Below, one piece after another: positions 45,940 to 57,085 of a stretch of DNA of 64,000 nucleotides. This DNA comes from Pieris napi (taxonomy: Eukaryota; Arthropoda; Insecta; Lepidoptera; Pieridae), in assembly GCF_905475465.1 (NCBI RefSeq), contig NC_062259.1, forward strand, positions 12,100,501-12,164,500. Direction: 5' to 3'. The notes under the pieces are model-generated. The model was not told where the DNA came from. It did not search any database and saw only the letters and a program-made list of their open reading frames with translations. The stretch's first letter is position 1, and each line of letters begins with the position of its first letter. The position numbers and the translations under genes were made by a program.

Positions 45940-48900
45940 TTAATCAATCTCTAACTTCCTAAAACTGCCTTCTACAGATCCTTCAGGGGATGAACTGGTA
46001 TTTCTTGAAGACAAAATTCCTCTTGTACTTAAGATCTCCATGTCGTCGAGGTCAAGAAGAACTTGCCGTTTCTCTTCAAGGAGTTTATGAGTGAAGTCAA
46101 TCATTTCTTGTAGAGGGATCTTGCCGCCGAATTTTGTTGGCAGACAAGAGATATCCATTTCTTTGTATAGAGTCTTGCTTGTTGAATGGAGCTGAAAGTA
46201 TAATAATAATGAATTTTGAACCCTGCAATATACATAATATTGCCAAAATTCTAGTTTGCGTTGAATATATTTCCTGTTTTGAGTAAATAAAAACTTAGCT
46301 TAGCACTTAGCGTGCTTGACCACGCACGCTGTAAAGCACGCGAAACGGCGGATAAATTTAAAATTATGTTAAATAATTGTAAATTTATAATAATACATGA
46401 CTTTAATCCTGTTAAAAAGTTTTTTCTTTAAATAAAAACTTCCTCTCCACGTGCTCATAAAACAGGTATACTCAATTGTCTATGGGTTAAGGAATTTACT
46501 AATTGTGACAAAATAACGTTTCATTTATTTATTTATTCTTTTTAATATTCGTTTTCTTTTTTTATCTATTAATGTACTTAATTGTCTTATGTTTTCTGTG
46601 CTCGTATATGTTTTTTATCAATGTAAACTGTTTTGGCTTAGTATATTGTCTAAGTGTTTTCCTTACAATCAATATATGTAGCTGTAAGATTACTTATAAA
46701 TAAAAAAAATTAACGCTGCGATTATCCCTTTGGTACTGGGTTCAATCCCCGGCTTGCACCAAGAGATTCGTTCTGAGTTAGAGATGGATAAAATCGTAAG
46801 GAAACATGTCTTTTGGGTGTCAGGCATAGAAAGCTGATGACTTGTCTATGAAAACATCAATGCAAAGATGACGACTCATTGGTCTAGTGGTTAGTACCCC
46901 TGACTGCGAATCCATGGGTCCCGGGTTCGATCCCCGGCTGAGACGAACATCGATGTGATGAGCATTTGGTGTTGTGCTTGACCTAAGCAAGTTGGGTGTT
47001 TAAAAATATGTATTTGTATGTCTATCTATCTATAATATGTATGTATATCCGTTGCCTAGTACCCATAACACAAGCTTCACCAGCTTAGCATGGGACTAGG
47101 TCAATTGGTGTGAATTGTCTTTATAAAAAAAATGTGTCTACTAAGAGGTTAAGAGACATACTTGTATATTAACATTTAACACTATAACAGTAATTCTTAA
47201 TATAAGGTGATATCAGACGGTTCACTCGAATGATTGTTCACTCGAGTGAATGCTTCATTTTTTTTTCATTCTATGTTCACACGGCTTAGACGAAATGATG
47301 CAGAAATGAACATTCATTGTTCTTTCTTTTAAATATGTCATCGAATGAAGTCGTACGTCTTGGAATTAGTTTAATTTGTGATCATTTAATCAAAGAGTTG
47401 ACAAAAAAGAAGCAAAGAAAACGTCGACGGTGGTGGGTGCGACCATGGATTGAAAGAAGAAATTTATTAGGAGCTACTAATACATTGTTGAGAGAACTAG
47501 GCGTTGAAGATCCTGATTCATATTGTAATCATCTTCGAATGGATGAAAGTAAATTTGAAGAAAAGTTAAAAAAAAGTTATAACTTCGTCGACAACGTGAT
47601 GTCCGTCGGCTACAGGACTCGAAACAAAATGGCCGAATCCGAATGAAGGTTCTCTCAGTGTTCAGACCGTTCATTTCTCGTTCATTCGGAGTGGGAATGA
47701 AAGATACCGGATGCCAATATCCAACACTGTTGGATCGGTTCACTAATGAATTCATTCGGCACTCGTGTTTCATTTTTTGTTCAGACATTTCATTTCGAGT
47801 GAAATGTACCGAATGAAAGGTGAAAATGAACAAAAAATGAACCGTCTGATATCACCTTAATAACTGATATACTTACACGTAAACGCTCGCCTATTTTAGG
47901 AGATACTTTGCTCGCAGCAAAATCAATAATGTATTTAAGAGCCGATGGGACATTGAACAGCTGGAAACCTTTGTGGCGCATTGGGAAGGATTGCTGGAAG
48001 AAAATTAGCAAGATTATTATAAGTGTCTTTTATAATTCTTCATTAGACTTCTTAAATTAACTGCAACGAGATTTACGAAGGAGTTTTTTGTGTTTAGTAT
48101 AGCTTTATCATCTATGGACCGATCTGGATCATAGAGGGTCGACATTCAAAAATTGGCTTACAATGGCAATTTAATTTTCTTTTAATATATTTAAGTTTAT
48201 TAATACAAGGTCAATTAATAAAAAATGTTGTTAGTTAATAGTTTTTAATGCATGTTTGGGTATATATAAATAAAAATGATCCGCAAGATGTGATGCTAAG
48301 CGCAAAACTCGAAGACGTCTGGACTAATCGAATTTTGTAAAAAATCATATGTAGGCGAAACGAAGTTCGCGGGGGCAGCTAGATTATCATAAAAATAATT
48401 ATATTGTTGTAAAAAGTACGTAAAAGACTGCTTGCTTTTGATTGTTACAATAAGAACATCAGCCTTCTATGGCCGACCCGAAACAATTATTATCTCACAA
48501 AAAATCTTAGATCAGGTTAAGGACTATACGTATACATAGATAGATTATAGAGAAAGGTTAGCTAGGCTTAACGATGGTGGGATAGACTTTTGTCCTACAA
48601 CCCTTAGATGGGACATAGGGTCTTTACAGTGAGTCTCCATCGGTCTTGAGTCTCGTATTTCACCTTCCTCCAAGTATTTCCAGCTCTCTTTGCCTCATCT
48701 GCAACTGTAGGACGCCAGGTTTTCTTTGGACGGCCACGCTTCCGGTTTCCTTGCGGGCTCCAATCAAGCTTTGGGATATAATTTGAATATTTTCCGAGTG
48801 TATCCACGTCCACATGCGTCGCTTGATCTGGTAGCTGTTCGGGGTTTCTCAAAAGCGGTTCCAATGTTACTCGTTTGGGATCTTCTCGCGCCAGTAGATA

Positions 48901-51900
48901 CCCAGAATACGGTGAAGACAGTGGTAAGTGGCGCCTAATGCCCGCCTTCCACTGCGAGCGGAACGGACCCATTACGGACTCCGCTATACTCGTAAATTTT
49001 CATACATATTCATTTCCGTGGGAAACTCGGTCAACTCGCTAACCTCATTTGACTCTTTCAACTCGCTCTCTCCGCTGCGCTCGTCTCCGCTTTGGTGGAA
49101 GCACATGTATGAAAATCATCGTTACGAGTATAGCGGAGTCCGTAATGGGTCCGTTCCGCTCGCAGTGGAAGGCGGGCATAATACTTGAAGCCAGTGCGAG
49201 ATGACGTTAGTGACTTTCCACGTCTATAGGCTTCTAAAGGCTTACGAGTTAACGAGTATGCTTGATAAAATTTACGTTAAGTTTTTAAATTAATATTAAG
49301 TTAATAATTTCGTCACACAAGTATAAGTTTAGTGTCGTTGAACGCAAAACTGTCTATAATTGTTCATATAAAAACATTGTTTACGTTTTCCTCTTCATGT
49401 AAGTACTTCAATCTACCTATTAAACTCGTTCTCATAAATCTTGTTACCTACAGTTTTGCGACGATATTTATATCGCATTTCGTATTAACCTTTATACAAA
49501 ATTATATGTTCATAAAAATGTTAAAAAACTGTTTAGTATATGTTACTTTACTATTTTTTTTACCAACAGTTTGTGTAAAAAAATCCATATAAAAACACAA
49601 ATCTTGACCAATAGGAATATGTTACGCAGTAAATGACTAAGAGGTTTTTATTATGGACTTTACCCGATTGAGATTATTTGATCGTTGTAAGAGTTTAAAA
49701 ATATTTTTAAATAAATTTATTTTACATCAAATATATAAAATTGGTTGCGGGTCGTGATCACGGACGTCGCTATCTTACTTATCAGACATTATAACGATTT
49801 TTATTTAAATTATTTATTAAACACACCACAATTTGTAGAGTATAAGTAAGAATCTATCTATCCAAAATACATTACGGTGAACATAAAAACATTACACTTC
49901 CAATTTTAATATATACTTTCTTTTTTTTTTAAAGTAAAGATAAATGCGGATTTACCAGATTTGGAACTTGACATACGAGACGAGTACGATGCTGAATCTC
50001 AAGTGCAAACTAGTTCTCTCAACTGTCAAATAGTTATCGGCCATTAACAGTTAGAGTTATTTAGTCTAACTCTGCCTTTACCTTGCCTGACCCTACATTC
50101 TCTTTCCATTTATTTTTATGGGACAGGAGGCAAATAAACAGTCCAAGTGACCTTTGAATAAAGTGGGGTTGGACTTGCTGGTGTGTTGCCGACCTTTGAG
50201 GTAATGGAACGACTTCTTGAAAACTATCAATACTGGTAGCTGGTTCATCAAAGAGTTGTTGCACGGTAGAAATTGCATTAAAACGCGCTTTGGAACGCCA
50301 GGTGTTGAGGTTAAAAGGTATTTGAAAACTCGATACACATCGTATCAAAGTAAAGCCTTATAGTGAAACTGGTTCAGTTATTTTCCACTACAATTGTTTT
50401 GACGCAGATTAAACTAGTCATTAAGGGAATTAGCGGAGATTTTTTGCAATTACGACGCGTGAGCAATTGATTCGAATAATTACTTGATTCATATAATTAA
50501 TGCTTAGATTTTCCATCGTTTTCTCTTTACTGGTGTATTGAACACGTACCCAGCGCAGTGATCGATAACGCGTAGGGTAAGTGAGTAGAACATATTGTCA
50601 GAATCAGAATATGCGCTTCGGCTGACTCCACTGACTCACTCCGCTGGCTCTGTGACCCAATAAGTGTCTTGTCCTCCAAAACAAGAAACTTCCAGCGCTT
50701 CCTGTCCAGTGCCACCTCCCGCCAATTACTGGCTTAGATGCTGCAGGTCCTCCTCTACTCTCCAGCGGTACCTAGGCCACCATCGGCTGATCTTGGCCCA
50801 CTCGCTCAAGGTTCCAGCCAACGTAGCCGATTGTATCCGCTTATTATGTTGGGCTGGGCTAGCAACTCCATATAACCCGTCTCCCTCCTTGTTGGCCAAA
50901 GGATTTTACGCAATATTTTGCGTTCCGCCAGTAGCTTCTGTTTCTCTTTCATGGTTAGCGTCCACTCCTCACAGCCGTATATTAAGACTAGTCGAAGTCT
51001 CCAAAGTCTGGACTTTAAATATTCGAGGAAATGGGTGAAGCGAGTTCGCCTTATAAATTTAACCAATACTCCAATATTGGGACGAAATTGTTTGTGATTT
51101 TGTTTTGTTTCAGGTTGGTGAAGGGATATGCAGAAATGACACACGCAGCACGTAGGTGCTAATGAACTTTATTCCTTTTACCTTGAGAGCTTTTGTTTGT
51201 TTTATTCTGCAGTCTCGCCTACGATAAAATTAAACAAAGAAACCGTCATGATCGTAGATCCACTTTTTATTATATTTGGATACTACATTGACTAAATATT
51301 ACGGCTACATTAAAAAAATTGCATGTGTTTTATAAAATTAATCAGTCGGTAAAGTGACGAATTTGATAGAAACATGTATGATGTTTCTAGAAAACTGTGT
51401 AATTTAATGTTTTTATTTTTATTTTGTTTCAAAACAAACCCTTTTGTTTTCTTGCCAATTCTCATAATAACAGAATATGAATTAGAATAGTTATGACAAA
51501 AACTAACATGATTGTATTATTTTAATGGTTGCCCTGTTAAGTTTACTATTTGTCAGATCCGTCACTATTCTACGACTATGACGAAACATTATGTCATGGA
51601 CAGTTTATGTTTATGTCAGAGGACTTTCGTTCACAGATTTAGATATTAATCTAATCCGTTAAATGATTTTTTCTCGGAATTATCTCTAAAATTACACATT
51701 AAAAGACTGTAAATGTAAAAAGAACTGCAAAGCTTCGTAGGATAACTTGTTTTTGTCTTACGACGCTCGGCCTAACATCGCACTTGCGAGCTTACTGGCA
51801 ACGTTTATATTGTTAACCTACATAGTAATAATAATCATTAAAAATTGATACATAGAAAAATTAAACCAATTTAAAAAGTGTAGTCTGTGGCTCTGGGGTC

Positions 51901-54900
51901 ACCGGTACCACCAGGTGCCAACTTAAATCTTTATTTAGCGCCTGTGCTCTTGAACCCCATGGCCTAAGATAGATAGATATCTAATTCGTATTATCACTCA
52001 CGGCTACTATCGTACCTATTCATAAAGCTCTTACCTCTCCCCACTTAATGAGCCGAGCGAAGTCTATAGGGTTCCAAGCCGTGACGTGTGTCTTACTGGA
52101 TCCCATACCATCGCCAACGTGCACGAAGCCATGGATCTGGTCCGTCTGGTCTTCCATCAATGTCTCGTAGATCACAGCATGCGCGCGTACCATATCCCAG
52201 CATGTGAACTTGCTTATATTGAATTTACCTACGACAAAGTTTAAATTTAATGGTTTTTGAAGTGGAACTTTAATGAGGAAGACAAATAGAATCACGAGTG
52301 ATTGGTAAGGCAGTCAACAATAACACTGCTTAGGTCACGTGATGATAGCACTGGCTGTTTTGTTTGTTGTATAGCTTTTAGGGTAAAATTCGCCGGGTGT
52401 ATTAAAACTCAGAACTTTAAACTAGTAAGTTGTTATCGTCCAATTTAGCAATAAAGTGGCACCTGAAGAAGAAGAAGGGTAAAATTCAGAGTCAAGACTA
52501 ACCCTCAGATTCAAGAGTATGTCAAAAAGGATTTTGACATACGACAATCATAGTATGTCTCGGTTTTGAATTACCCTTACAGGCGCTAAGATTTCAAGTA
52601 GGCCATCAGCATTTATGAATTACCCTATCATAAAAAAATTCGCAAAGCCATCTATTTATATATATATATATATCTATATCTATATATCTACATTGAAATC
52701 GCACAAGTCAAAGTCATTGCCATCGCATCGCAAGCAACGTTTATAACCACACATACAACACAAGGTCAAAATATAACGTTCAGTTAATAACTGAAATTAA
52801 AATAATATTTACAATTAAATCTCTTCTTTTTTACATGTTCACGCGAATAGTGAAACGTAAGTTGTTATTAAGGTCACTTTAAGATTGATACTTCCTTAAT
52901 ATCAGCAAAAAGGATTTTTCGTACTTCGAAAATAAATTGGTACAAAATAGCCAAACTACTGAGTAAATATTTTGGAGCAGTGTCGGCCTAGTGGCTTCAG
53001 CGTGCGACTCTCGTCCCTGACGTCCTAGGTTCGAACCCCGGCTGTGCACCAATAGGCTTCTTTCTATGTTATTTAACATTCGCTCGAACGGTGAAGGAAA
53101 ACATAGTGAGGAAACCGACACGTCTTAGACCCAAAAAGTCGACGGCGTGTCAGACCATTAGATTTAAAGTTAGTTTTAGGTCCAGACCTAAAGAGGTTAT
53201 AGCGCCACTGATTTATTTTTATTTTTTAAGTACATTTGAATTAATTTACTCGTTCAAAGCCCACAACAATTTCGACTTGACGTTAGTGTTTTGATTGAAT
53301 GAAATGTACAATTGTTTAATAACGTGATTGTAAATAACGTTTCAATGGCAAACTAATTTTGATATAGGTGTGAACAACATTGATTTCGTAATTTAATTAC
53401 TTACTCATATTATACACTATGACCCTCCGACCCAAGCTGTCACGAACTGGTGAAACTGCAATGTACCTAGAATGAAGAAACATTTTTTGTGTTTATATGT
53501 GATTGACTAAAAGTGTGTCTACAGATACAGCTTCAGATATTTAAACAGCATAGTGTAATTAACAAATATCTAGTAACTCTGCTACGAGGCTTAATGCCCG
53601 ATTATTTAGTCAATGATTTAAGGAATCAGTTTGTGTTAACTATATTTAACGTTTACCAACACTTATGCAACTGTTACTTTAAGTATGAATTCAATATGTT
53701 TTAGAAATACGAGAGCATCAGCCACTCAATTCTGAATTTTACCTCAGAACATGCCGACCAACTTGGTCTCCACATAAAAAAAACAACTTTGTAATTAAAC
53801 TCAAACTCAAAACAACTTTATTCATATAGGTAACCAAGTACACTTATGAACGTCAACAGAAAAGATGATAAGTTGATTCTAAATTTACATTTACTACCAG
53901 TTTGCAAGTCAAGGGCGTAGAGCGGGCAAGAAGAACTGGCAAGAAAATCTCCGCCACTCTTTTAAAAATTGTTTGTAAGGCAGAGCAACTGTAAATATTT
54001 GAATTGGAGCAAATCAATCCCAAACATTAGGATCATTTAAATAATCACGATCAGTGAAATTTATAAAAAGCTTTATTAATTACTTTAAGTTAACCGATAA
54101 TATTGAATTTATTCAGTGATAATTCTCTAATTTCACTTGAGAGTTTGTTGTAAAAGTCATTAACAAAACGATAAAATTCAAATACATTATCAACAATATG
54201 TTTATAATGAATTGTTTCTTGACTGAGAAATTCCAATCTATTAGGCTAATAAGTAATAAAATTACTAATATTTAACGTAAGGCAGTGTCGAAAAACACTA
54301 TTTACAATATGTTAAGGGGATGACACACTGTTTCATCAACACGATAAACAAATACTTTCATAATTTAATTTCTTAAACAGCCAGTGGGAAAAGTAAATTA
54401 TATAACAACAAAGTTCAAGGCCCACTTGGGGGCTTTCGAATAACCAGTCTGATATGTACCATAAAGAATATATAACCTCATTTCATAATACGTACGCCAT
54501 ATTTTGTAACTATGTTAGTGGATTTAAATTTTTCGCAAGATCGAGGTCAATAACACTGCACTTTCTATGATTAGACTGTATTTTGTACTCTTAAGAATTA
54601 AAAAATATATGAGGCTGTTTTAATTTATTATTTGTTTATCGTCAGGTTATTCATCATCATCACCTATTATGATCGATTTTCCGTAACTCACTAATAGGGC
54701 TGGCACATTCGGTCTATATTACAGTCAGGCAATACAGCTTCATCCATATTAACTATATCTTCACCAGATATTGAACCCAGGATTTTATACTAAGCCACGG
54801 TGCCCGAGATAAGAGTGTATGACATGTGCCTATTATTTACTATTATCCGCCTTTAAAATCCCCATTTCCTATGATCGCATGTATAATTGATTGAAAATTT

Positions 54901-56563
54901 ATTCGGCCTCTAAGCGAAAGGAAGTTTAATTTACATATCTTAGAACGAATAATATAAAGGGCATTGCGACGGAAGCTTAATAGTTCTTAATAAGGATAAC
55001 AACTTTCTTAATTATAATCAACATTAATTTATTTATTACTTTTCAGAGGACATTTATATTTTTGTTATTATTGCACGTTGAGTGATTTAACTATCCTAAT
55101 AATACCGCTGTGGCCTTCTCGGATATCATATCTATTTGGGAGAATATTTATAGCGAATAGGTTGCATGAAATATAAACAAATAAGCTGAGTCTCTGGCAG
55201 AATGACCAGCGCTGTGGAACAGTCTGCTCTTCAGCATAATGCTGAGCCAGGGCTAATTTCAAGCACAGCACACACTCATTACACACTTGAAACGAACCGA
55301 AAGCGAAAAGGGGATTTATTTTTTGTTATATCATTATATTTTTTTCTTTGATTATTGTTATAGAACACACAAACACACATAGTGTGTGTTTTTGTTAGTC
55401 TATGTCTATATCTATCTCTAAGCGTTGACATCCAGCCCAAACAAAAATATTCATTTGTTTCTTTCCGTCAAGTAATGTTTAAAAAAATGCTAATTCAGTT
55501 ACGCAAGATAATAATAAAAAAAAATGTATAGGAAATATTTGCAACATACGGAATAATCAAAATCTATTCGTGGGAAGAGATTATCACTGTTATGTAGCCC
55601 AAATGTAAACTATAGGTATATTTTTATCTAATAAAAAAAAGGGTGCGTGTACTTATACTTCTTTGGCATTATTAAAAATAATCTTTGATTGCAAGCACAT
55701 AATTAATTACAATTAAATAACCAAAGACTGGAAAAGGAGTCATTATAGTCAATAAAGTTCAGTTTATATTTGAAAAATTAAATAAATAAATATTTATTAT
55801 TATTCTCTTACATTAAGTGTAACATAAATTCTATTATTATTCGAATGTTGTTTTTAAATTATGTTCAATGCCGTAGAATCTTCCGTGGGCAACTTCATTC
55901 TGTTAATTTTGTGTAACTGTGCGCGCGCATCGTAAAATTTCACTCTCATCAATTTTTCATAACGCGCCTAAAGAAGTATAACTTCAAAAATCTCTTCGTC
56001 CCTTTCTATCAAATCATGTTTAAGCTATAATTAAAAGAGACTGATGAGAACTTTGTGTAACGCCACCTACCCGCTGCTTATAATTTCCTTCAGGTTCGGA
56101 TCTTGACAGTCCAGGTTTACCATACAGTTGCTGTAGAATTTTCGGAGGTTTAAATACTTAAGTAGTGTCTGCTGAGCCATTGGCACGCTGAACTTCTTGT
56201 GTCGGAGGAATCGTAATAAAAACGTATCATCTGAAATAAAAAGACATAAGAGGGTAAAAATGGTAGAATCTAAAGTGCCACTGGATTTTGGCAATTGATT
56301 AAAATTCGGAATAGTAGGAAGTTTTTTATAACTTTTCAGAAAGTCATTTACATACCTTGTCTTACGTTTCTTATATCTGGATTCTTCTGAATCCATTCCC
56401 TCATATTAAGGAGAGCCTGTTCCTTCGTAGCTGGAGACTCTCTAAGCTCACGCGCAGCTATTTCAGCCGTATTCCTCACTTTTCGTACAATCCCGTCTTT
56501 TTCACAATGATCATTGGCGCCCCAATTCGTCGATACAGTAAGCAAGACGCTTGCTGTCGTCAT
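45940..56563 (-). CDS. CRAL-TRIO lipid-transfer protein (alpha-TTP/clavesin-like), 6 exons, 330 aa
   Basis: Proteins of this family carry hydrophobic ligands (tocopherol, retinoids, phosphoinositides) in the cytosol. Exons: 56563-56356, 56230-56071, 53466-53405, 52228-52035, 47993-47877, 46191-45940; phases 1, 2, 1, 0, 0, and all junctions GT-AG. The third exon is only 62 nt (YIAVSPVRDSLGRRVIVYNM) and supplies the RDxxGRRV segment that opens the lipid-binding domain. Residues about 24-100 form the CRAL-TRIO-N helical part (DDTFLLRFLRHKKFSV). About 120-285 is the Sec14-like domain: FVHVGDGMG, SFPMRHKGFQLFNVPSAL, KIGERLRLHST and LPTKFGGKIPLQEMIDF. Length is normal for insect members. There is no signal peptide, so it is cytosolic. 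Introns, up to 4 kb, hold two SINEs, a Harbinger element, a MITE and LINE fragments. A possible untranslated exon begins at 56589 after TTTATAG. Confidence 0.94.
46715..46860 (+). repeat. SINE family 2, degenerate
   Basis: GGTACTGGGTTCAATCCCCGG, TTGCACCAAGAGATTCGTT, then ATCGTAAGGAAACATGTCTT and GTCAGGCATAGAAAGCTGATG keep the family order but are much diverged. It is in the last intron of the CRAL-TRIO gene. Confidence 0.6.
46868..47125 (+). repeat. tRNA-derived SINE, family 1
   Basis: Plus-strand reference copy. A box TGGTCTAGTGGTTAGTA and B box GGGTTCGATCCCCGG; body to TCCGTTGCCTAGTACCCATAA; end GGTCAATTGGTGTGAATTGTC followed by an A run. It is in the last intron of the CRAL-TRIO gene, antisense to it. 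Confidence 0.9.
47205..47857 (+). mobile_element. Harbinger-type element with a truncated transposase frame
   Basis: Ends are near-perfect inverted repeats: AGGTGATATCAGACGGTTCA at the left, TGAACCGTCTGATATCACCT at the right. Subterminal TTCACTCGAGTGAA/TTTCATTTCGAGTGAAAT motifs are also mirrored. ATG 47335 opens 103 codons to 47646: a basic stretch, RWWVRPWIERRNLLGATNTL, then EDPDSYCNHLRMDESKFEEK. This is the conserved N-terminus of PIF/Harbinger transposases (ALP1-like: WVRPW...LLGA...LRMD..F). The catalytic DDE part is absent. The flanking TAA and TTA differ by one base, so the target duplication is imperfect. It sits in the last CRAL-TRIO intron on the opposite strand. Confidence 0.85.
48604..48780 (-). 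mobile_element. LINE reverse-transcriptase C-terminus (fragment)
   Basis: The minus strand reads LDWSPQGNRKRGRPKKTWRP, TVADEAKRAGNTWRKVK, then TQDRWRLTVKTLCP. This is the WxPQGxRxRGRPxxTWRRTV tail of endonuclease/reverse transcriptases. The frame continues upstream into sequence I cannot match, and then into the MITE at 48939. It is in intron 4 of the CRAL-TRIO gene. Confidence 0.8.
48939..49178. mobile_element. 240-bp MITE with ~57-bp inverted repeats and TAA duplication
   Basis: The left arm starts TGCCCGCCTTCCACTGCGAG and runs through CGGACTCCGCTATACTCGTAA. The right arm is its near-exact reverse complement, ending CTCGCAGTGGAAGGCGGGCA. TAA occurs directly on both sides (48936-48938 and 49179-49181). 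There is no coding capacity. Long arms and a 3-bp TWA duplication fit a Harbinger-related non-autonomous element. It lies in intron 4 of the CRAL-TRIO gene. Confidence 0.92.
49935..50047 (+). other. Orphan coding-like terminal exon
   Basis: After a T-rich AAAG acceptor (to 49934) a frame reads KINADLPDLELDIRDEYDAE, then SQVQTSSLNCQIVIGH and TAA. The acidic, balanced composition differs from the AT-driven random frames nearby. It is on the strand opposite the CRAL-TRIO gene, inside its intron 4. No partner exon was found, so it is either a gene fragment, part of a nested gene, or a transposon piece. Confidence 0.3.
50060..50345 (-). repeat. Possible retroelement remnant
   Basis: Two overlapping minus-strand frames of 81-95 codons are open, and the block has a higher GC content than its surroundings (AAGCGCGTTTTAATGCAATTT, GTCACTTGGACTGTTTATTTG). 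I suspect a LINE coding remnant, but no diagnostic motif is visible. Confidence 0.3.
50535..51045 (-). mobile_element. Frameshifted LINE reverse-transcriptase C-terminal region
   Basis: One frame gives LVLIYGCEEWTLTMKEKQKL, LAERKILRKILWPTRRE and QPNIISGYNRLRWL. A shifted frame gives ALDRKRWKFLVLEDKTLIGS and QSQRS. These are the YGCExWxLT, ERKxLRKIxGP, RLRWLGH and ALDRxxWR motifs of RTE-like reverse transcriptases, in the right order but with frameshifts. Dead copy, in intron 4 of the CRAL-TRIO gene. Confidence 0.85.
51780..51950 (+). repeat. Repeat B copy
   Basis: ATTGTTAACCTACATAGTAAT, CTGTGGCTCTGGGGTCACCGG and CCAGGTGCCAACTTAAATC match the order at 14148-14335. The first 30 bases (CGCACTTGCGAGCTTACTGG) look like a repeat C scrap joined to it. 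Confidence 0.7.
52973..53220 (+). repeat. tRNA-derived SINE, family 2
   Basis: Full-length-looking copy. A box CGGCCTAGTGG, B box GGTTCGAACCCC, then CTCGAACGGTGAAGGAAAACA, CCCAAAAAGTCGACGGCGTG and TTATAGCGCCACTGATTTATT. It lies in intron 3 of the CRAL-TRIO gene. Confidence 0.85.
53796..53990 (+). repeat. Repeat A copy
   Basis: AAACTCAAACTCAAAACAACT, TTTATTCATATAGGTAACCAA, CATTTACTACCAGTTTGCAAG, then AAGGGCGTAGAGCGGGCAAG and CTCCGCCACTCTTTTA. Same order as at 7095 and 62636. Confidence 0.8.
55639..55985 (+). mobile_element. TIR element family T, copy 2
   Basis: GGGTGCGTGTACTTATACTTC at the left and GCGCCTAAAGAAGTATAACTT at the right. The interior is the inverse of 34974-35348 with few differences (for example CTTCCGTGGGCAACTTCATTC). 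The left end has lost about 14 nt relative to copy 1. It lies in intron 2 of the CRAL-TRIO gene. Confidence 0.85.
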
Positions 56564-56589
56564 CTTGCTGGCTTCGGATACTCTATAAA

Positions 56590-56860
56590 TACATAAAATA
56601 AATCAGTGCCTTCAGATCCTGTATAAATAAAATAAATCAGTGGCTTAAGATCCTGTATAAATAAAATAAATCAGTGGCTTCAGATCCTGTATAAATAAAA
56701 TAAATCAGTGGCTTCAGATCCTGTATAAATAAATAAATAAAATAAATCAGTGTCTGCAGATCCTGTATAAATAAAATAAATCAGTGGCTTCAGATCCTGC
56801 ATAAATAAAAAAAAAATAAAAAAAAAATCAGTGGCTGCAGATCCTGTATAAATAAATAGA
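56590..56860. repeat. Seven-copy ~34-bp minisatellite derived from a SINE tail
   Basis: Units read AAAATAAATCAGTGGCTTCAG followed by ATCCTGTATAAAT, with single-base variants and one A-run expansion. The last unit runs directly into SINE family 2 at 56860, whose tail is AAATAAATCAGTGGC. The array is thus an amplified, internally deleted SINE tail. It abuts the first recognised exon of the CRAL-TRIO gene on its 5' side. Confidence 0.9.
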
Positions 56861-57085
56861 ATTAATCATCTATCTGTTTCATGATCATTTGTGAACAGGC
56901 GAGTAGGTGATCAGCAACTTGTGCCTGACACACGTCGTCAACTTTTTGGGTCTAAGGCAAGCCAGTTTCCTCACGATTATTTCCTTCACCGTTCGAGCGT
57001 AAATGCACGCTTAAAAACACTCCGTCCATTAGGGCAGAACCGGGGATCGAAACTAGGATGAGAATCGCACGCTGAAGGTACCACT
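56860..57085 (-). repeat. SINE family 2
   Basis: CATCTATCTGTTTCATGATCA, GTAGGTGATCAGCAACTTGTG, TTTTTGGGTCTAAGGCAAGCC, then GGGGATCGAAACTAGGATGAG. The B box is degraded (AGTTTCGATCCCC). Its tail has expanded into the adjacent minisatellite. Confidence 0.8.

Noticed and set aside
46874..46946. tRNA gene
   Set aside because: A and B boxes and a T arm are present, but the same sequence continues into a shared 250-bp body in three places. It is a SINE head, and no acceptor-stem pairing was seen.
48604..48972. 122-codon minus-strand frame as a host gene
   Set aside because: Its C-terminal half is a LINE reverse-transcriptase tail, and its first residues are encoded by the right-hand-adjacent MITE. 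The long frame is an accident of juxtaposition.
55068..55286. Minus-strand frame (ILPNRYDIREGHSGIIRI) as the missing CRAL-TRIO exon
   Set aside because: It superficially resembles the RDxxGRR segment but lacks a usable donor. The 62-nt exon at 53466-53405 fits phase, splice sites and family sequence (VRDSLGRRVIVYN) exactly.
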